DNA of 64,000 bases from Paracyclopina nana. Its lineage: Eukaryota > Arthropoda > Copepoda > Cyclopoida > Cyclopettidae. Position numbers and translations under genes: made by a program. The stretch is taken from NCBI GenBank assembly GCA_019096065.1, contig JAGUCH010000006.1, positions 1,260,001 to 1,324,000 of the forward strand, read 5' to 3'. A model generated the notes under the pieces. That model saw nothing but the letters and a program-made list of their open reading frames with translations, made no database searches and had not been told where the DNA came from. Of the stretch, positions 9,501 through 18,200 are shown one piece after another (position 1 is the stretch's first letter; each line of letters begins with the position of its first letter).

Positions 9501-11731
9501 CGATTGTATTTGTTGGCTGCGGTGGTGGCTTGCTGTGCAGCAGACCTAGCTTGTTGTTCTTGTGTGGTCAACGTGGTAGTCAGGCTCATGCTTGGGGAAC
9601 GTTGGCGGATCTCGGCTATTTTGCGTAGCTTTTGTTGCAGTAGCGAGGCTAGGTCCCTGATGAAATCTTGAGGCCGCTTTGATTTGATTTCCCTCATTAG
9701 ATTGGTGGACATGGCGGTGACCGTGATCAGGAGCTCCCTGTAGTCATCCAGAGTCGACTGGGAGTCGGACTGGCCTCCATAGGGAAGTAGCCCACTCCGT
9801 AGCTGCGCTTCATATGCTTCGGCTTCCAGCATGGATTCATTAACTTGCAGCATTAGAGGTGCATCCAGTGATTTCACAAATTGTGACAGGGTCAGCTGCG
9901 GATTATTTTTGAAGAGCTCCCCCCTGTCCTTTATGGCCTGCTTGAAATCTTCAATCATCCTCAAAGTCTTAGCCGGATCTGCCGGGGTGGCAGTAATGGC
10001 CTCGACCATGACGCGACCAGCGGCTCGTATTCTTGTCCTTAAGTCCATGTAGCGGTTGTCCAGCTCTGACAGTTGTACTTCGTGTGGAGTCATTCTCTGG
10101 GGCTTCCCCTGAGAAGATTGCACGGTTGAGGTAGAAGACGGTCTGTTCGAGTCCGCTGGAGAAGTAGTGTTAAGGCTTGCAGGTGGTGGTGGTGGAGCAA
10201 CTCCTCCGGGCGTCATGGCAGCCGTAGTGGAAGCCAGCATGGCGGAGGCCGTGGCCAAGGCATTCCTTCGCCCTTGATCCGCGTTAGCCTCGGTGGTAGT
10301 CATGGAGCTGCTTTCCACGTGGCGGGGTATGTGTCCCATCGACCCGCTGCGGGTCAATGGTGGCATGCTGAAAGAGGGCAGGCTTATTTGGGTTTGATTA
10401 CCCTGAGCTTCACTATCCATTGGCCGAAATCTGAAACTCTGGAGCTGCTCTCTCTGCAGCTGCTCTCGTTGCTTCTGTAGATCAGCCTGTTCGCGTTGTA
10501 ACTGTTCTTTCATTTGTTTTTCTTGAGCTTCCATTCGTTGACGGGTGGCCTTTTCTTGAGCCTCAATTTGCTTCAACTTCATTATTTCGCGCGACATTTG
10601 TTGGGTCAGGGCGACTTGACTGTTTTGGCTCTGTTGTGTCATCATTTGCACTCGAACTTCGTCCAGGTTGGCCACGTAATAGCTCAATGAGGTTACTTCT
10701 TGATCGACGCCTGCCATGAGTTGGCGTGCAGCTGCTGAAGGCAAAGTGTTGGCATACTGCTTTGCCGCTTCTCTTAGCTTGTCGATGATCAGAGCTCCAT
10801 TGTCGCCAAGATCTCTCAAGTTGTTGGGACGATACGATGAGTCTTTGACAGCAGCTATAGCTTCCCTGGCAAATTTCTCGGCATCTTGTTTACAATTCTC
10901 CAAGACCATTTCCTTCGCTCGCGACTGCTCCCGCATTGTAGACAGGTTAATGTCGGAATGTCTTGACACTGAAGGCGGGTGCATGGAACTGGAGGTGGAT
11001 GAAGCTGACGCTGCACTTCCAGGCCTCGAATGGCCGGGGTTAGGCTGACCGTCAGCCCTCAACCCGGTGATGCTTGGATTGGCGTCGCGGTTGGGACCTG
11101 GTGAGAGGTAAAGAGTTCCATCGGCGAGTGATCCCAGATTCACATTCAGCTCCTCCTCTTCCACCGCAGCGGTGGTAGCGTGAGTTTGGAACGACGCCGC
11201 CATGTTGTCGTCGGTCCGCGTAGAGGAGCTCGCCTTTCCCGTAGGATCTACTAGCCTTCCCAGAAAGTCTCGAATCACCGTATTCGGTGAGATTCGAGAG
11301 GGTTTAGAGGTGAGAGAGGCTGACTCGGTTGTTCTCGGCGGTGGAATTGCCTTTTCTCCTGGGCGTGATGGTCCAAAGGGCAGTGGTATTAATCGAGGTG
11401 GCGGGTTTTCGGTCGGAGTAGGCGGATCCACGGTCACTGCAAAGTCTGGGACAGGATTGACAATGTCTCCCAACTTGGGCGTGGTCTCCAACCGTTTTGT
11501 TTTCTTCTTCCCACTGACTGTCAGTGAGGCAAACGTTGGCACTATGGCCTCTCTTCTTCCTGCTGTCAATCTCTCGTGGAGCTGCTCCACGGAGATCTTG
11601 GCGGATTCTGCTACTTGCTGGGCAATCTCCTCGTCGGTGGGAGGTGGAATATGACGTCTTCTGTTACTGACTCTGGTCGGTTGAGCCTTTATGACGTCCG
11701 CCTCTTTTTTCGACTTCTTGGGTCTTTTCAT
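3323..11731 (-). CDS. BEL/Pao Gag-Pol polyprotein (about 2802 aa, intact)
   Basis: I start it at ATG 11731; the frame is open further upstream, but that part lies in the primer-binding site and LTR. Approximate residues: basic Pro-rich N-terminus; Gln/Glu/Lys coiled coil 363-430; RGG/Pro-rich segment 834-897; DUF1759-like gag core 943-1043; Cys-rich zinc knuckles from about 1164; aspartic protease near 1320 with DTACET where DSG/DTG is usual; reverse transcriptase with YMDD near 1768; RNase H with FSDAS (about 1953) and FTDST (about 2027); integrase HHCC motif 2317-2362 and core acidic residues in AIDFAG (about 2391), RSDNG (about 2454) and GLAES (about 2515); C-terminal DUF5641-like domain 2617-2680. 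It should make the particle, the cDNA and the integration activity. The length is at the large end for BEL/Pao because of the extended N-terminal gag. The stop at 3325-3323 lies inside a -1 overlap with the next ORF. Confidence 0.93.
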   Translation of the reverse strand: MKRPKKSKKEADVIKAQPTRVSNRRRHIPPPTDEEIAQQVAESAKISVEQLHERLTAGRREAIVPTFASLTVSGKKKTKRLETTPKLGDIVNPVPDFAVTVDPPTPTENPPPRLIPLPFGPSRPGEKAIPPPRTTESASLTSKPSRISPNTVIRDFLGRLVDPTGKASSSTRTDDNMAASFQTHATTAAVEEEELNVNLGSLADGTLYLSPGPNRDANPSITGLRADGQPNPGHSRPGSAASASSTSSSMHPPSVSRHSDINLSTMREQSRAKEMVLENCKQDAEKFAREAIAAVKDSSYRPNNLRDLGDNGALIIDKLREAAKQYANTLPSAAARQLMAGVDQEVTSLSYYVANLDEVRVQMMTQQSQNSQVALTQQMSREIMKLKQIEAQEKATRQRMEAQEKQMKEQLQREQADLQKQREQLQREQLQSFRFRPMDSEAQGNQTQISLPSFSMPPLTRSGSMGHIPRHVESSSMTTTEANADQGRRNALATASAMLASTTAAMTPGGVAPPPPPASLNTTSPADSNRPSSTSTVQSSQGKPQRMTPHEVQLSELDNRYMDLRTRIRAAGRVMVEAITATPADPAKTLRMIEDFKQAIKDRGELFKNNPQLTLSQFVKSLDAPLMLQVNESMLEAEAYEAQLRSGLLPYGGQSDSQSTLDDYRELLITVTAMSTNLMREIKSKRPQDFIRDLASLLQQKLRKIAEIRQRSPSMSLTTTLTTQEQQARSAAQQATTAANKYNRDKPEFIVAQPFFDPLLRAGGEAWTSSDDSDPESWEMPPRPGGSRSRPPPPPTGAQAGLPNDNNANFFDQPADPEFYQSAASKQRAARNYYVAGGGGPPPGRGGSGGRPSRGRSRGRPNDFPGGPPYGRGNGPSGPGRGPPGGPPPPPPGGGNSDDGSSSHNHPNEDEEDPWQQERHLPSWNQASTQPGPNLYQNIKLKPLDLPSFTGNVPSEYFAFKHNFKFLVHDNPNISVAEKFGRLCEKTAGGPASRSYSYLPRTAANYQIALKKLEHMYGNVERQIDYAYNSLKDLNIIDNTDIESISQAQAAVGQLAVQLQQIPGTNLASHHGRTRNALQFTAKAKEAFNHYCQVLSPKGFTFPIFENWCEAQLSQLFNGDAPTKSKKTALVTMKEESSSDYDSEEEAVIALTTAAAAVDSKLKWFKKCAACYEAHSLLKCTKFQQLSVNDRKTVAIQSRACFRCLLGQHRVQSCDKKWTCRNCKSNKHNVLICPDTVVTTTAAVEEKPKTEVQEKDVTTQDLMQFLKNLVKQSKEEAATGTVPTNVALVTNKTSMLSYFVAPANIINPQSGEYVTINVLMDTACETNFITNRVFKALNLQGKNAPQMIQSLNSKKLMPSQKAKVILQSTISPDQQLITVHTMEKIIDHVALPPITDLKQKFPTLKNIEFPALPNDKIDMLLGIQNHDWISDVRHHTPGAPYVIKTKLGNVVLYGESQTATSSAAEEVAGGEKGKGDEKGDTTCYFTITSHQAWEKDDEKESSMSLITVPAPTTEDPMKMLENLWSMEAIGIGLEEENEESKPTTKSEKYAMEILEKGITQLPNKRYEIPVMWKPGEPTLACNLQEATKMSVKFERRLKEKMPAAFEAADKEVQASLKSGFIRKLDPRIDDLNKGFYLPGLTVSRLDKPSTPVRVVYDCARKFAQGKSLNDAMLPGPNLLNDLLDVLLRIREKPIMVGADVKKMYLQFMLKKEDRPYFRFIWQGEHYESISLVFGAASSPCMALYGVREHAKKYLTSHPLGAKALINDTYMDDLLTGAESEEEAKEIVDQCNFIMMEASLPLMKWVSNRTIPLQNLEPELVKPAPAAGGEKTLGMVLDLKEDVFKFAIPDWTPYLNKPVTMRSFASAAAKIYDPLGFLDPITLGPRLAMQQVCALKTVMDIEWDTPLEDVASEELQLVIQAWKQSLLSLAQLSEVSFPRCIRQAGASRMTVIIFSDASEMAYACVAYLKVEYPDQPTQCNLLLSKKRLAPLSERRSIPDLEMMGATLGARLSRRIRRLGWDLDTLHFFTDSTCVLSWIAKSGRAWQTFIGNRVSHIHRMTKGYVWRHVKSKDNPADAPTKGMTVEELKTSSLWRHGPDWLLGPEESYPPPQTFLESDEVKAAASPNFHTVLATLAAGVEAGSGPVTLSEEVSMVIPLWNAEMERPWPDFLPNISHNYRKSVRVLGWLILYASKLKAFVAKHHRLPQDHEYQKWEEERVARDRDYPKWRVEGAHLDAPMVAVAEARLFLREQLQYYQEELNHLVQTGKFPENSKLSGLRLAFGAKGELRTLGRTSELAIPGLARARLILPPTDLARSVLKALHNETDHEKGYKSLLHRARTRYWPLQCNAIARQIIASCITCQKKVREPLRPQMAPLPPDAVTYKDLLPFKHVAIDFAGPFPVRLGKANLKRHVLIVVCRDTHAIHAEVTESMKTEHVHSALQRSVSLRGVPYSIRSDNGPGLPSTMSTLWGDERHEAVLEQLKNLDWNYLRKWSLDVGVKSWTFSPPYGPHFNGLAESGVRLWKKYYYKLYRHYTFSLDEFTTLTARAVALVNSRPLGEIRGEIITPSHFLCLGPPGELLPVAMPSQVEKAAVRFGVIDKFLQDLWAEWLPQVLFQIHRLPKWRQFKEELKEGQFVLVVDAKERRCEWRYAKVMKVVRGGDGVPRRAEIQVVTPVHGKHSLNRPISNLVPLELFEEDFESNRVAPPSREIELQKENDIVVTPEHITKQKMTAEKKAKKWAAKKHAIKPASSSELKKEQKHRDTIKDKIIPLQVKTRAQRRREEKEGIRTALLTNLTTLTAGQF
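3467..3473 (-). promoter_or_regulatory. Candidate -1 programmed frameshift heptamer A AAA AAG
   Basis: On the minus strand pol reads CTA AAA AAG GAA here. The heptamer AAAAAAG is in the pol phase required for simultaneous -1 slippage (X XXY YYZ), and the -1 frame is exactly that of the downstream ORF, open on both sides. A AAA AAG is an established -1 slippery sequence. I see no clear stem or pseudoknot in the next 60 nt, so function is inferred. Confidence 0.5.
4519..4537. repeat. Perfect hairpin, arms 9, 1-nt loop
   Basis: Arm ttcccagtc, loop t, exact reverse complement. It lies within the integrase core coding region. Confidence 0.9.
7327..7359. repeat. Hairpin, arms 16 with one mismatch, 1-nt loop
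   Basis: The inner 8 bp on each side (7335-7342 and 7344-7351) are perfect around t 7343. The pairing resumes after one mismatch (7334/7352) for 7 more pairs. It lies in the pol frame between protease and reverse transcriptase and encodes Ala-Ala at the centre. Confidence 0.9.
8257..8277. repeat. Perfect hairpin, arms 10, 1-nt loop
   Basis: Arm ccaccgcagc, loop t, exact reverse complement. It lies beside the zinc-knuckle coding region and encodes a run of four alanines. Confidence 0.9.
9047..9065. repeat. Perfect hairpin, arms 9, 1-nt loop
   Basis: Arm tccaccccc, loop t, exact reverse complement. It lies in the Pro/Gly-rich gag segment, so part of the symmetry may come from Pro and Gly codons. 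Confidence 0.85.
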
Positions 11732-11759
11732 TGATCTGTCCAAGGATCCCAGCTCCAGA

Positions 11760-11777
11760 TCCCGGGTCGCGGCACCA
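11760..11777 (-). other. Primer-binding site, tRNA-Phe-like
   Basis: The minus strand reads TGGTGCCGCGACCCGGGA, then ATC. It matches the complement of a typical animal tRNA-Phe 3' end (TGGTGCCGAAACCCGGGA) at 16 of 18 positions. It lies two bases from the LTR end (..CAACA) and 28 nt before the gag ATG. tRNA-His fits less well. Confidence 0.8.
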
Positions 11778-11779
11778 TT

Positions 11780-12067
11780 TGTTGAGTCTGGACAGATCAA
11801 CCCGATCCTCTGGAGGCAACGAAGGTCCACCTTGACGAATGCGCCGGAGCCTAAGAACCTAGCTCCGTCTTAAGCTGACGCGAGGGGCTCGACACGAATG
11901 GGTCGAGCTAGCTACAACAACTACAACACTAAGGCCTCACAAAGGCCAGGCTTGGCCTTTGCAAGACAATGAGATGAACTCAAATAAAAGACATGCAGTC
12001 TGTAGTATAGCGTAAAATCAACTGATTGTTTATTATCTTATTCCCGCGCTCGCAATATTCCGTTTAT
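11780..12067 (-). repeat. 5' LTR of the BEL/Pao element (outer border uncertain)
   Basis: The inner end is fixed by the primer-binding site: minus-strand ..ACTCAACA, two bases, then the PBS. The stretch holds two hairpins (11940-11961, arms 9, loop 4; 11887-11908, arms 7) and an AATAAA on the minus strand (12034-12029). The outer border cannot be set without the second LTR. The sequence right of the foldback (26342 on) may contain its first bases, in which case the LTR is split. Confidence 0.5.
12058..12067 (+). repeat. Target-site duplication, left copy
   Basis: ttccgtttat, identical to 26332-26341 and in the same orientation, directly beside the element terminus. Confidence 0.7.
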
Positions 12068-12080
12068 CGGGTTGTCTAAA

Positions 12081-12210
12081 ACCCGCACCGACCCGCACCG
12101 AACCGCACCGACCCGCACCGATCCGCACCGATCCGCACTGACCCGCACCAAGCCGCACCGACCCGCACCGACCCGCACTGACCCGCACAAACCGGCACCA
12201 TACCGCACAA
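12081..12210 (+). repeat. 10-bp minisatellite, left terminus of the foldback
   Basis: Thirteen consecutive 10-bp units of consensus acccgcaccg with point variants. The reverse complement forms the other terminus. Confidence 0.9.
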
Positions 12211-12289
12211 ACCAACAGAAAACAAAAAAAGCTTTAAAAAGGTTGCTGCCAGCATGAACTTTTAAGCAAAACTTCAAAAGCAATTTCAA

Positions 12290-15200
12290 ACCCGCGCCAA
12301 GAAGTAACTATTTTCAAAGTGGTTACTGCAAAAGTTAGCTGGTAGCTTGACCTTTCTGGCACAACTGGCCTTTTTGGCCTTTGCAAGAAAAGTTACTGCA
12401 GTGGCAGGCACAGAAAGAGCCATTTCTGCTCTCCTATGTAGCGAAGCAAAACTTCAAGTGCAATTTCAAACCCGTGCCAAGAAGTAACTTTTTCAAAGTG
12501 GTTACTGCAAAAGTTAGCTGGTAGCTTGACCTTTCATGAACAACTGGCCTTTTTGGCCTTTGCAAGAAAAGTTACTGCAGTGGCAGGCACAGAAAGAGCC
12601 ATTTCTGCTCTCCTTTGTAGCGAAGCAAAACTTCAAGTGCAATTTCAAACCCGCGCCAAGAAGTAACTTTTTTCAAAGTGGTTACTGCAAAAGTTAGCTG
12701 GTAGCTTGACCTTTCAGGAACAACTGGCCTTTTTGGCCTTTGCAAGAAAAGCTACTGCAGAGTCTGGCACAGAAAGAGCCATTTCTGCTCTCCTATGTAG
12801 CGAAGCAAAACTTCAAGTGCAATTTCAAACCCGCGCCAAGAAGTAACTTTTTTCTAAGTGGTTACTGCAAAAGATAGCTGGTAGCATGACCTTTCTGGCA
12901 CAACTGGCCTTTTTGGCCTTTGCAAGAAAAGTTACTGCAGTGGCAGGCACAGAAAGAGCCATTTCTGCTCTCCTATGTAGCGCAAGCAAAACTTCAAGTG
13001 CAATTTCAAACCCGCGCCAAGAAGTAACTTTTTTCAAAGTGGTTACTGCAAAAGTTAGCTGGTAGCTTGACCTTTCTGGCACAAGTGGCCTTTTTGGCCT
13101 TTGCCAGTAAAGTTACTGCAGAGTCTGGCACAGAAAGAGCCATTTCTGCTCTCCTATGTAGAGAAGCAAAACTTCAAGTGCAATTTCAAACCCGCGCCAA
13201 GAAGTAACTTTTTCAAAGTGGTTACTGCAAAAGTTAGCTGGTAGCTTGACCTTTCTGGCACAACTGGCCTTTTTGGCCTTTGCCAGTAAAGTTAATGAAG
13301 AGTCTGGCACAGAAAGAGCCATTTCTGCTCTCCTATGTAGCGAAGCAAAACTTCAAGTGCAATTTCAAACCCGCGCCAAGAAGTAACTTTTTTCAAAGTG
13401 GTTACTGCAAAAGATAGCTGGTAGCATGACCTTTCATGAACAACTGGCCTTTTTGGCCTTTGCAAGAAAAAGTTACTGCAGAGTCTGGCACAGAAAGAGC
13501 CATTTCTGCTCTCCTATGTAGCGAAGCAAAACTTCAAGTGCAATTTCAAACCCGCGCCAAGAAGTAACTTTTTCAAAGTGGTTACTGCAAAAGTTAGCTG
13601 GTAGCATGACCTTTCTGGCACAAGTGGTCTTTTTGGCCTTTGCAAGAAAAGTTACTGCAGTGGCAGGCACAGAAAGAGCCATTTCTGCTCTCTTATGTAG
13701 CGAAGCAAAACTTCAAGTGCAATTTCAAACCCGCGCCAAGAAGTAACTTTTTTCAAAGTGGTTACTGCAAAAGTTAGCCGGTAGCATGACCTTTCAGGAA
13801 CAACTGGCCTTTTTGCCTTTGCAAGAAAAGTTACTGCAGTGGCAGGCACAGAAAGAGCCATTTCTGCTCTCCTATGTAGCAAAGCAAAACTTCAAGTGCA
13901 ATTTCAAACCCGCGCCAAGAAGTAACTTTTTCAAAGTGGTTACTGCAAAAGATAGCTGGTAGCATGAACTTTCAGGAAAAACTGGCCTTTTGGCCTTTGC
14001 AAGAAAAGTTACTGCAGAGTCTGGCACAAAAAGAGCCATTTCTGCTCTCCTATGTAGCGAAGCAAAACTTCAAGTGCAATTTCAAACCCGCGCCAAGAAG
14101 TAACTTTTTTCAAAGTGGTTACTGCAAAAGTTAGCTGGTAGCATGACCTTTCTGGCACAAGTGGTCTTTTTGGCCTTTGCAAGAAAAGTTACTGCAGTGG
14201 CAGGCACAGAAAGAGCCATTTCTGCTCTCTTATGTAGCGAAGCAAAACTTCAAGTGCAATTTCAAACCCGCGCCAAGAAGTAACTTTTTCAAAGTGGTTA
14301 CTGCAAAAGTTAGCCGGTAGCATGACCTTTCATGAACAACTGGCCTTTTTGGCCTTTGCAAGAAAAGTTACAGCAGTGGCAGGCACAGAAAGAGCCATTT
14401 CTGCTCTCCTATGTAGCAAAGCAAAACTTCAAGTGCAATTTCAAACCCACGCCAAGAAGTAACTTTTTCAAAGTGGTTACTGCAAAAGATAGCTGGTAGC
14501 ATGAACTTTCAGGAAAAACTGGCCTTTTTGGCTTTTGCAAGAAAAGCTACTGCAGAGTCTGGCACAGAAAGAGCCATTTCTGCTCTCCTATGTAGCGAAG
14601 CAAAACTTCAAGTGCAATTTCAAACCCGCGCTAAGAAGTAACTTTTTTCAAAGTGGTTACTGCAAAAGATAGCTGGTAGCTTGACCTTTCTGGCACAACT
14701 GGCCTTTTTGGCCTTTGCAAGAAAAGCTACTGCAGTGGCTGGCCAAGAAAGAGCCATTTCTGCTCTCCTATGTAGCGAAGCAAAACTTCAAGTGCAATTT
14801 CAAACCCGCGCCAAGAAGTAACTTTTTCAAAGTGGTTACTGCAAAAGTTAGCTGGTAGCATGACCTTTCATGAACAACTGGCCTTTTTGGCCTTTGCAAG
14901 AAAAGTTACTGCAGTGGCAGGCACAGAAAGAGCCATTTCTGCTCTCCTATGTAGCGAAGCAAAACTTCAAGTGCAATTTCAAACCCAGCCAAGAAGTAAC
15001 TTTTTTCAAAGTGGTTACTGCAAAAGTTAGCTGGTAGCATGACCTTTCTGGCACAAGTGGCCTTTTTGGCCTTTGCAAGAAAAGCTACTGCAGTGGCTGG
15101 CCAAGAAAGAGCCATTTCTGCTCTCCTATGTAGCGAAGCAAAACTTCAAGTGCAATTTCAAACCCGCGCCAAGAAGTAACTTTTTTCGAAGTGGTTACTG

Positions 15201-18200
15201 CAAAAGTTAGCTGGTAGCTTGACCTTTCTGGCACAAGTGGCCTTTGGCCTTTGCAAGAAAAGTTACTGCAGTGGCAGGCACAGAAAGAGCCATTTCTGCT
15301 CTCCTATGTAGCGAAGCAAAACTTCAAGTGCAATTTCAAACCCGCGCCAAGAAGTAACTTTTTCAAAGTGGTTACTGCAAAAGTTAGCTGGTAGCATGAC
15401 CTTTCTGGCACAAGTGGCCTTTTTGGCCTTTGCAAGAAAAGCTACTGCAGTGGCTGGCCAAGAAAGAGCCATTTCTGCTCTCCTATGTAGCAAAGCAAAA
15501 CTTCAAGTGCAATTTCAAACCCGCGCCAAGAAGTAACTTTTTTCGAAGTGGTTACTGCAAAAGTTAGCTGGTAGCTTGACCTTTCTGGCACAACTGGCCT
15601 TTTTGGCCTTTGCAAGAAAAGTTACTGCAGTGGCAGGCACAGAAAGAGCCATTTCTGCTCTCCTATGTAGAGAAGCAAAACTTCAAGTGCAATTTCAAAC
15701 CCGCCCCAAGAAGTAACTTTTTTCAAAGTGGTTACTGCAAAAGTTAGCTGGTAGCTTGACCTTTCTGGCACAACTGGCCTTTTGGCCTTTGCCAGTAAAG
15801 TTACTGCAGAGTCTGGCACAGAAAGAGCCATTTCTGCTCTCCTATGTAACGAAGCAAAACTTCAAGTGCAATTTCAAACCCGCGCCAAGAAGTAACTTTT
15901 TTCAAAGTGGTTACTGCAAAAGTTAGCTGGTAGCATGACCTTTCATGAACAACTGGCCTTTTTGGCCTTTGCAAGAAAAGTTACTGCAGAGTCTGGCACA
16001 GAAAGAGCCATTTCTGCTCTCCTATGTAACGAAGCAAAACTTCAAGTGCAATTTCAAACCCGCGCCAAGAAGTAACTTTTTTCAAAGTGGTTACTGCAAA
16101 AGTTAGCTGGTAGCATGACCTTTCATGAACAACTGGTCTTTTTGGCCTTTGCAAGAAAAGTTACTGCAGTGGCAGGCACAGAAAGAGCCATTTCTGCTCT
16201 CTTATGTAGCGAAGCAAAACTTCAAGTGCAATTTCAAACCCGCGCCAAGAAGTAACTTTTTTCAAAGTGGTTACTGCAAAAGTTAGCCGGTAGCATGACC
16301 TTTCAGGAACAACTGGCCTTTTTGCCTTTGCAAGAAAAGTTACTGCAGTGGCAGGCACAGAAAGAGCCATTTCTGCTCTCCTATGTAGCAAAGCAAAACT
16401 TCAAGTGCAATTTCAAACCCGCAACAAGAGGTAACTTTTTTCAAAGTGGTTCCTGCAAAACACAGCTGGTAGCATGAACTTTCAGGAAAAACTGGCCTTT
16501 TTGGCTTTTGCAAGAAAAGCTACTGCAGAGTCTGGCACAAAAAGAGCCATTTCTGCTCTCCTATGTAGCGAAGCAAAACTTCAAGTGCAATTTCAAACCC
16601 GCGCCAAGAAGTAACTTTTTTCAAAGTGGTTACTGCAAAAGTTAGCTGGTAGCATGACCTTTCTGGCACAAGTGGTCTTTTTGGCCTTTGCAAGAAAAGT
16701 TACTGCAGTGGCAGGCACAGAAAGAGCCATTTCTGCTCTCTTATGTAGCGAAGCAAAACTTCAAGTGCAATTTCAAACCCGCGCCAAGAAGTAACTTTTT
16801 TCAAAGTGGTTACTGCAAAAGTTAGCCGGTAGCATGACCTTTCATGAACAACTGGCCTTTTTGGCCTTTGCAAGAAAAGTTACAGCAGTGGCAGGCACAG
16901 AAAGAGCCATTTCTGCTCTCCTATGTAGCAAAGCAAAACTTCAAGTGCAATTTCAAACCCGCGCCAAGAAGTAACTTTTTTCAAAGTGGTTACTGCAAAA
17001 GATAGCTGGTAGCATGAACTTTCAGGAAAAACTGGCCTTTTTGGCTTTTGCAAGAAAAGCTACTGCAGAGTCTGGCACAGAAAGAGCCATTTCTGCTCTC
17101 CTATGTAGCGAAGCAAAACTTCAAGTGCAATTTCAAACCCGCGCCAAGAAGTAACTTTTTTCAAAGTGGTTACTGCAAAAGATAGCTGGTAGCTTGACCT
17201 TTCTGGCACAACTGGCCTTTTTGGCCTTTGCAAGAAAAGCTACTGCAGTGGCTGGCCAAGAAAGAGCCATTTCTGCTCTCCTATGTAGCGAAGCAAAACT
17301 TCAAGTGCAATTTCAAACCCACGCCAAGAAGTAACTTTTTTCAAAGTGGTTACTGCAAAAGTTAGCTGGTAGCATGACCTTTCATGAACAACTGGCCTTT
17401 TTGGCCTTTGCAAGAAAAGTTACTGCAGTGGCAGGCACAGAAAGAGCCATTTCTGCTCTCCTATGTAGCGAAGCAAAACTTCAAGTGCAATTTCAAACCC
17501 GCGCCAAGAAGTAACTTTTTCAAAGTGGTTACTGCAAAAGATAGCTGGTAGCATGAACTTTCAGGAAAAACTGGCCTTTTGGCTTTTGCAAGAAAAGCTA
17601 CTGCAGAGTCTGGCACAAAAAGAGCCATTTCTGCTCTCCTATGTAGCGAAGCAAAACTTCAAGTGCAATTTCAAACCCGCGCCAAGAAGTAACTTTTTCA
17701 AAGTGGTTACTGCAAAAGTTAGCTGGTAGCATGACCTTTCTGGCACAAGTGGTCTTTTTGGCCTTTGCAAGAAAAGTTACTGCAGTGGCAGGCACAGAAA
17801 GAGCCATTTCTGCTCTCTTATGTAGCGAAGCAAAACTTCAAGTGCAATTTCAAACCCGCGCCAAGAAGTAACTTTTTTCAAAGTGGTTACTGCAAAAGTT
17901 AGCCGGTAGCATGACCTTTCAGGAACAACTGGCCTTTTTGGCCTTTGCAAGAAAAGTTACAGCAGTGGCAGGCACAGAAAGAGCCATTTCTGCTCTCCTA
18001 TGTAGCAAAGCAAAACTTCAAGTGCAATTTCAAACCCGCGCCAAGAAGTAACTTTTTTCAAAGTGGTTACTGCAAAAGATAGCTGGTAGCATGAACTTTC
18101 AGGAAAAACTGGCCTTTGGCTTTTGCAAGAAAAGCTACTGCAGAGTCTGGCACAGAAAGAGCCATTTCTGCTCTCCTATGTAGCGAAGCAAAACTTCAAG

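Larger units (their letters stand above)
1..12067 (-). mobile_element. BEL/Pao LTR retrotransposon, left end outside the window
   Basis: Seen: reading the minus strand from about 12067 leftward there is an LTR-like stretch, a primer-binding site at 11777-11760, an uninterrupted gag-pol frame (11731-3323) and a second long frame that leaves the window at base 1. The order gag, protease, reverse transcriptase, RNase H, integrase, with a BEL/Pao-type Cys-rich gag and a C-terminal domain after integrase, places it in BEL/Pao. No 3' LTR copy is present: the LTR end at 11780 (tgttgagtctgg on the plus strand) does not recur in 1-3320, so the element must continue beyond the left edge. The frames carry no stops, so the copy looks recent and possibly autonomous. 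Its right end is interrupted or abutted by the foldback element. Confidence 0.9.

Noticed and set aside
11732..11830. N-terminal extension of gag-pol upstream of ATG 11731
   Set aside because: It uses a GTG start and runs through the primer-binding site and LTR.
12033..12289. ORFs in the 10-bp minisatellite (Arg/Gly/Ser repeats)
   Set aside because: They translate a simple repeat; no gene signals.
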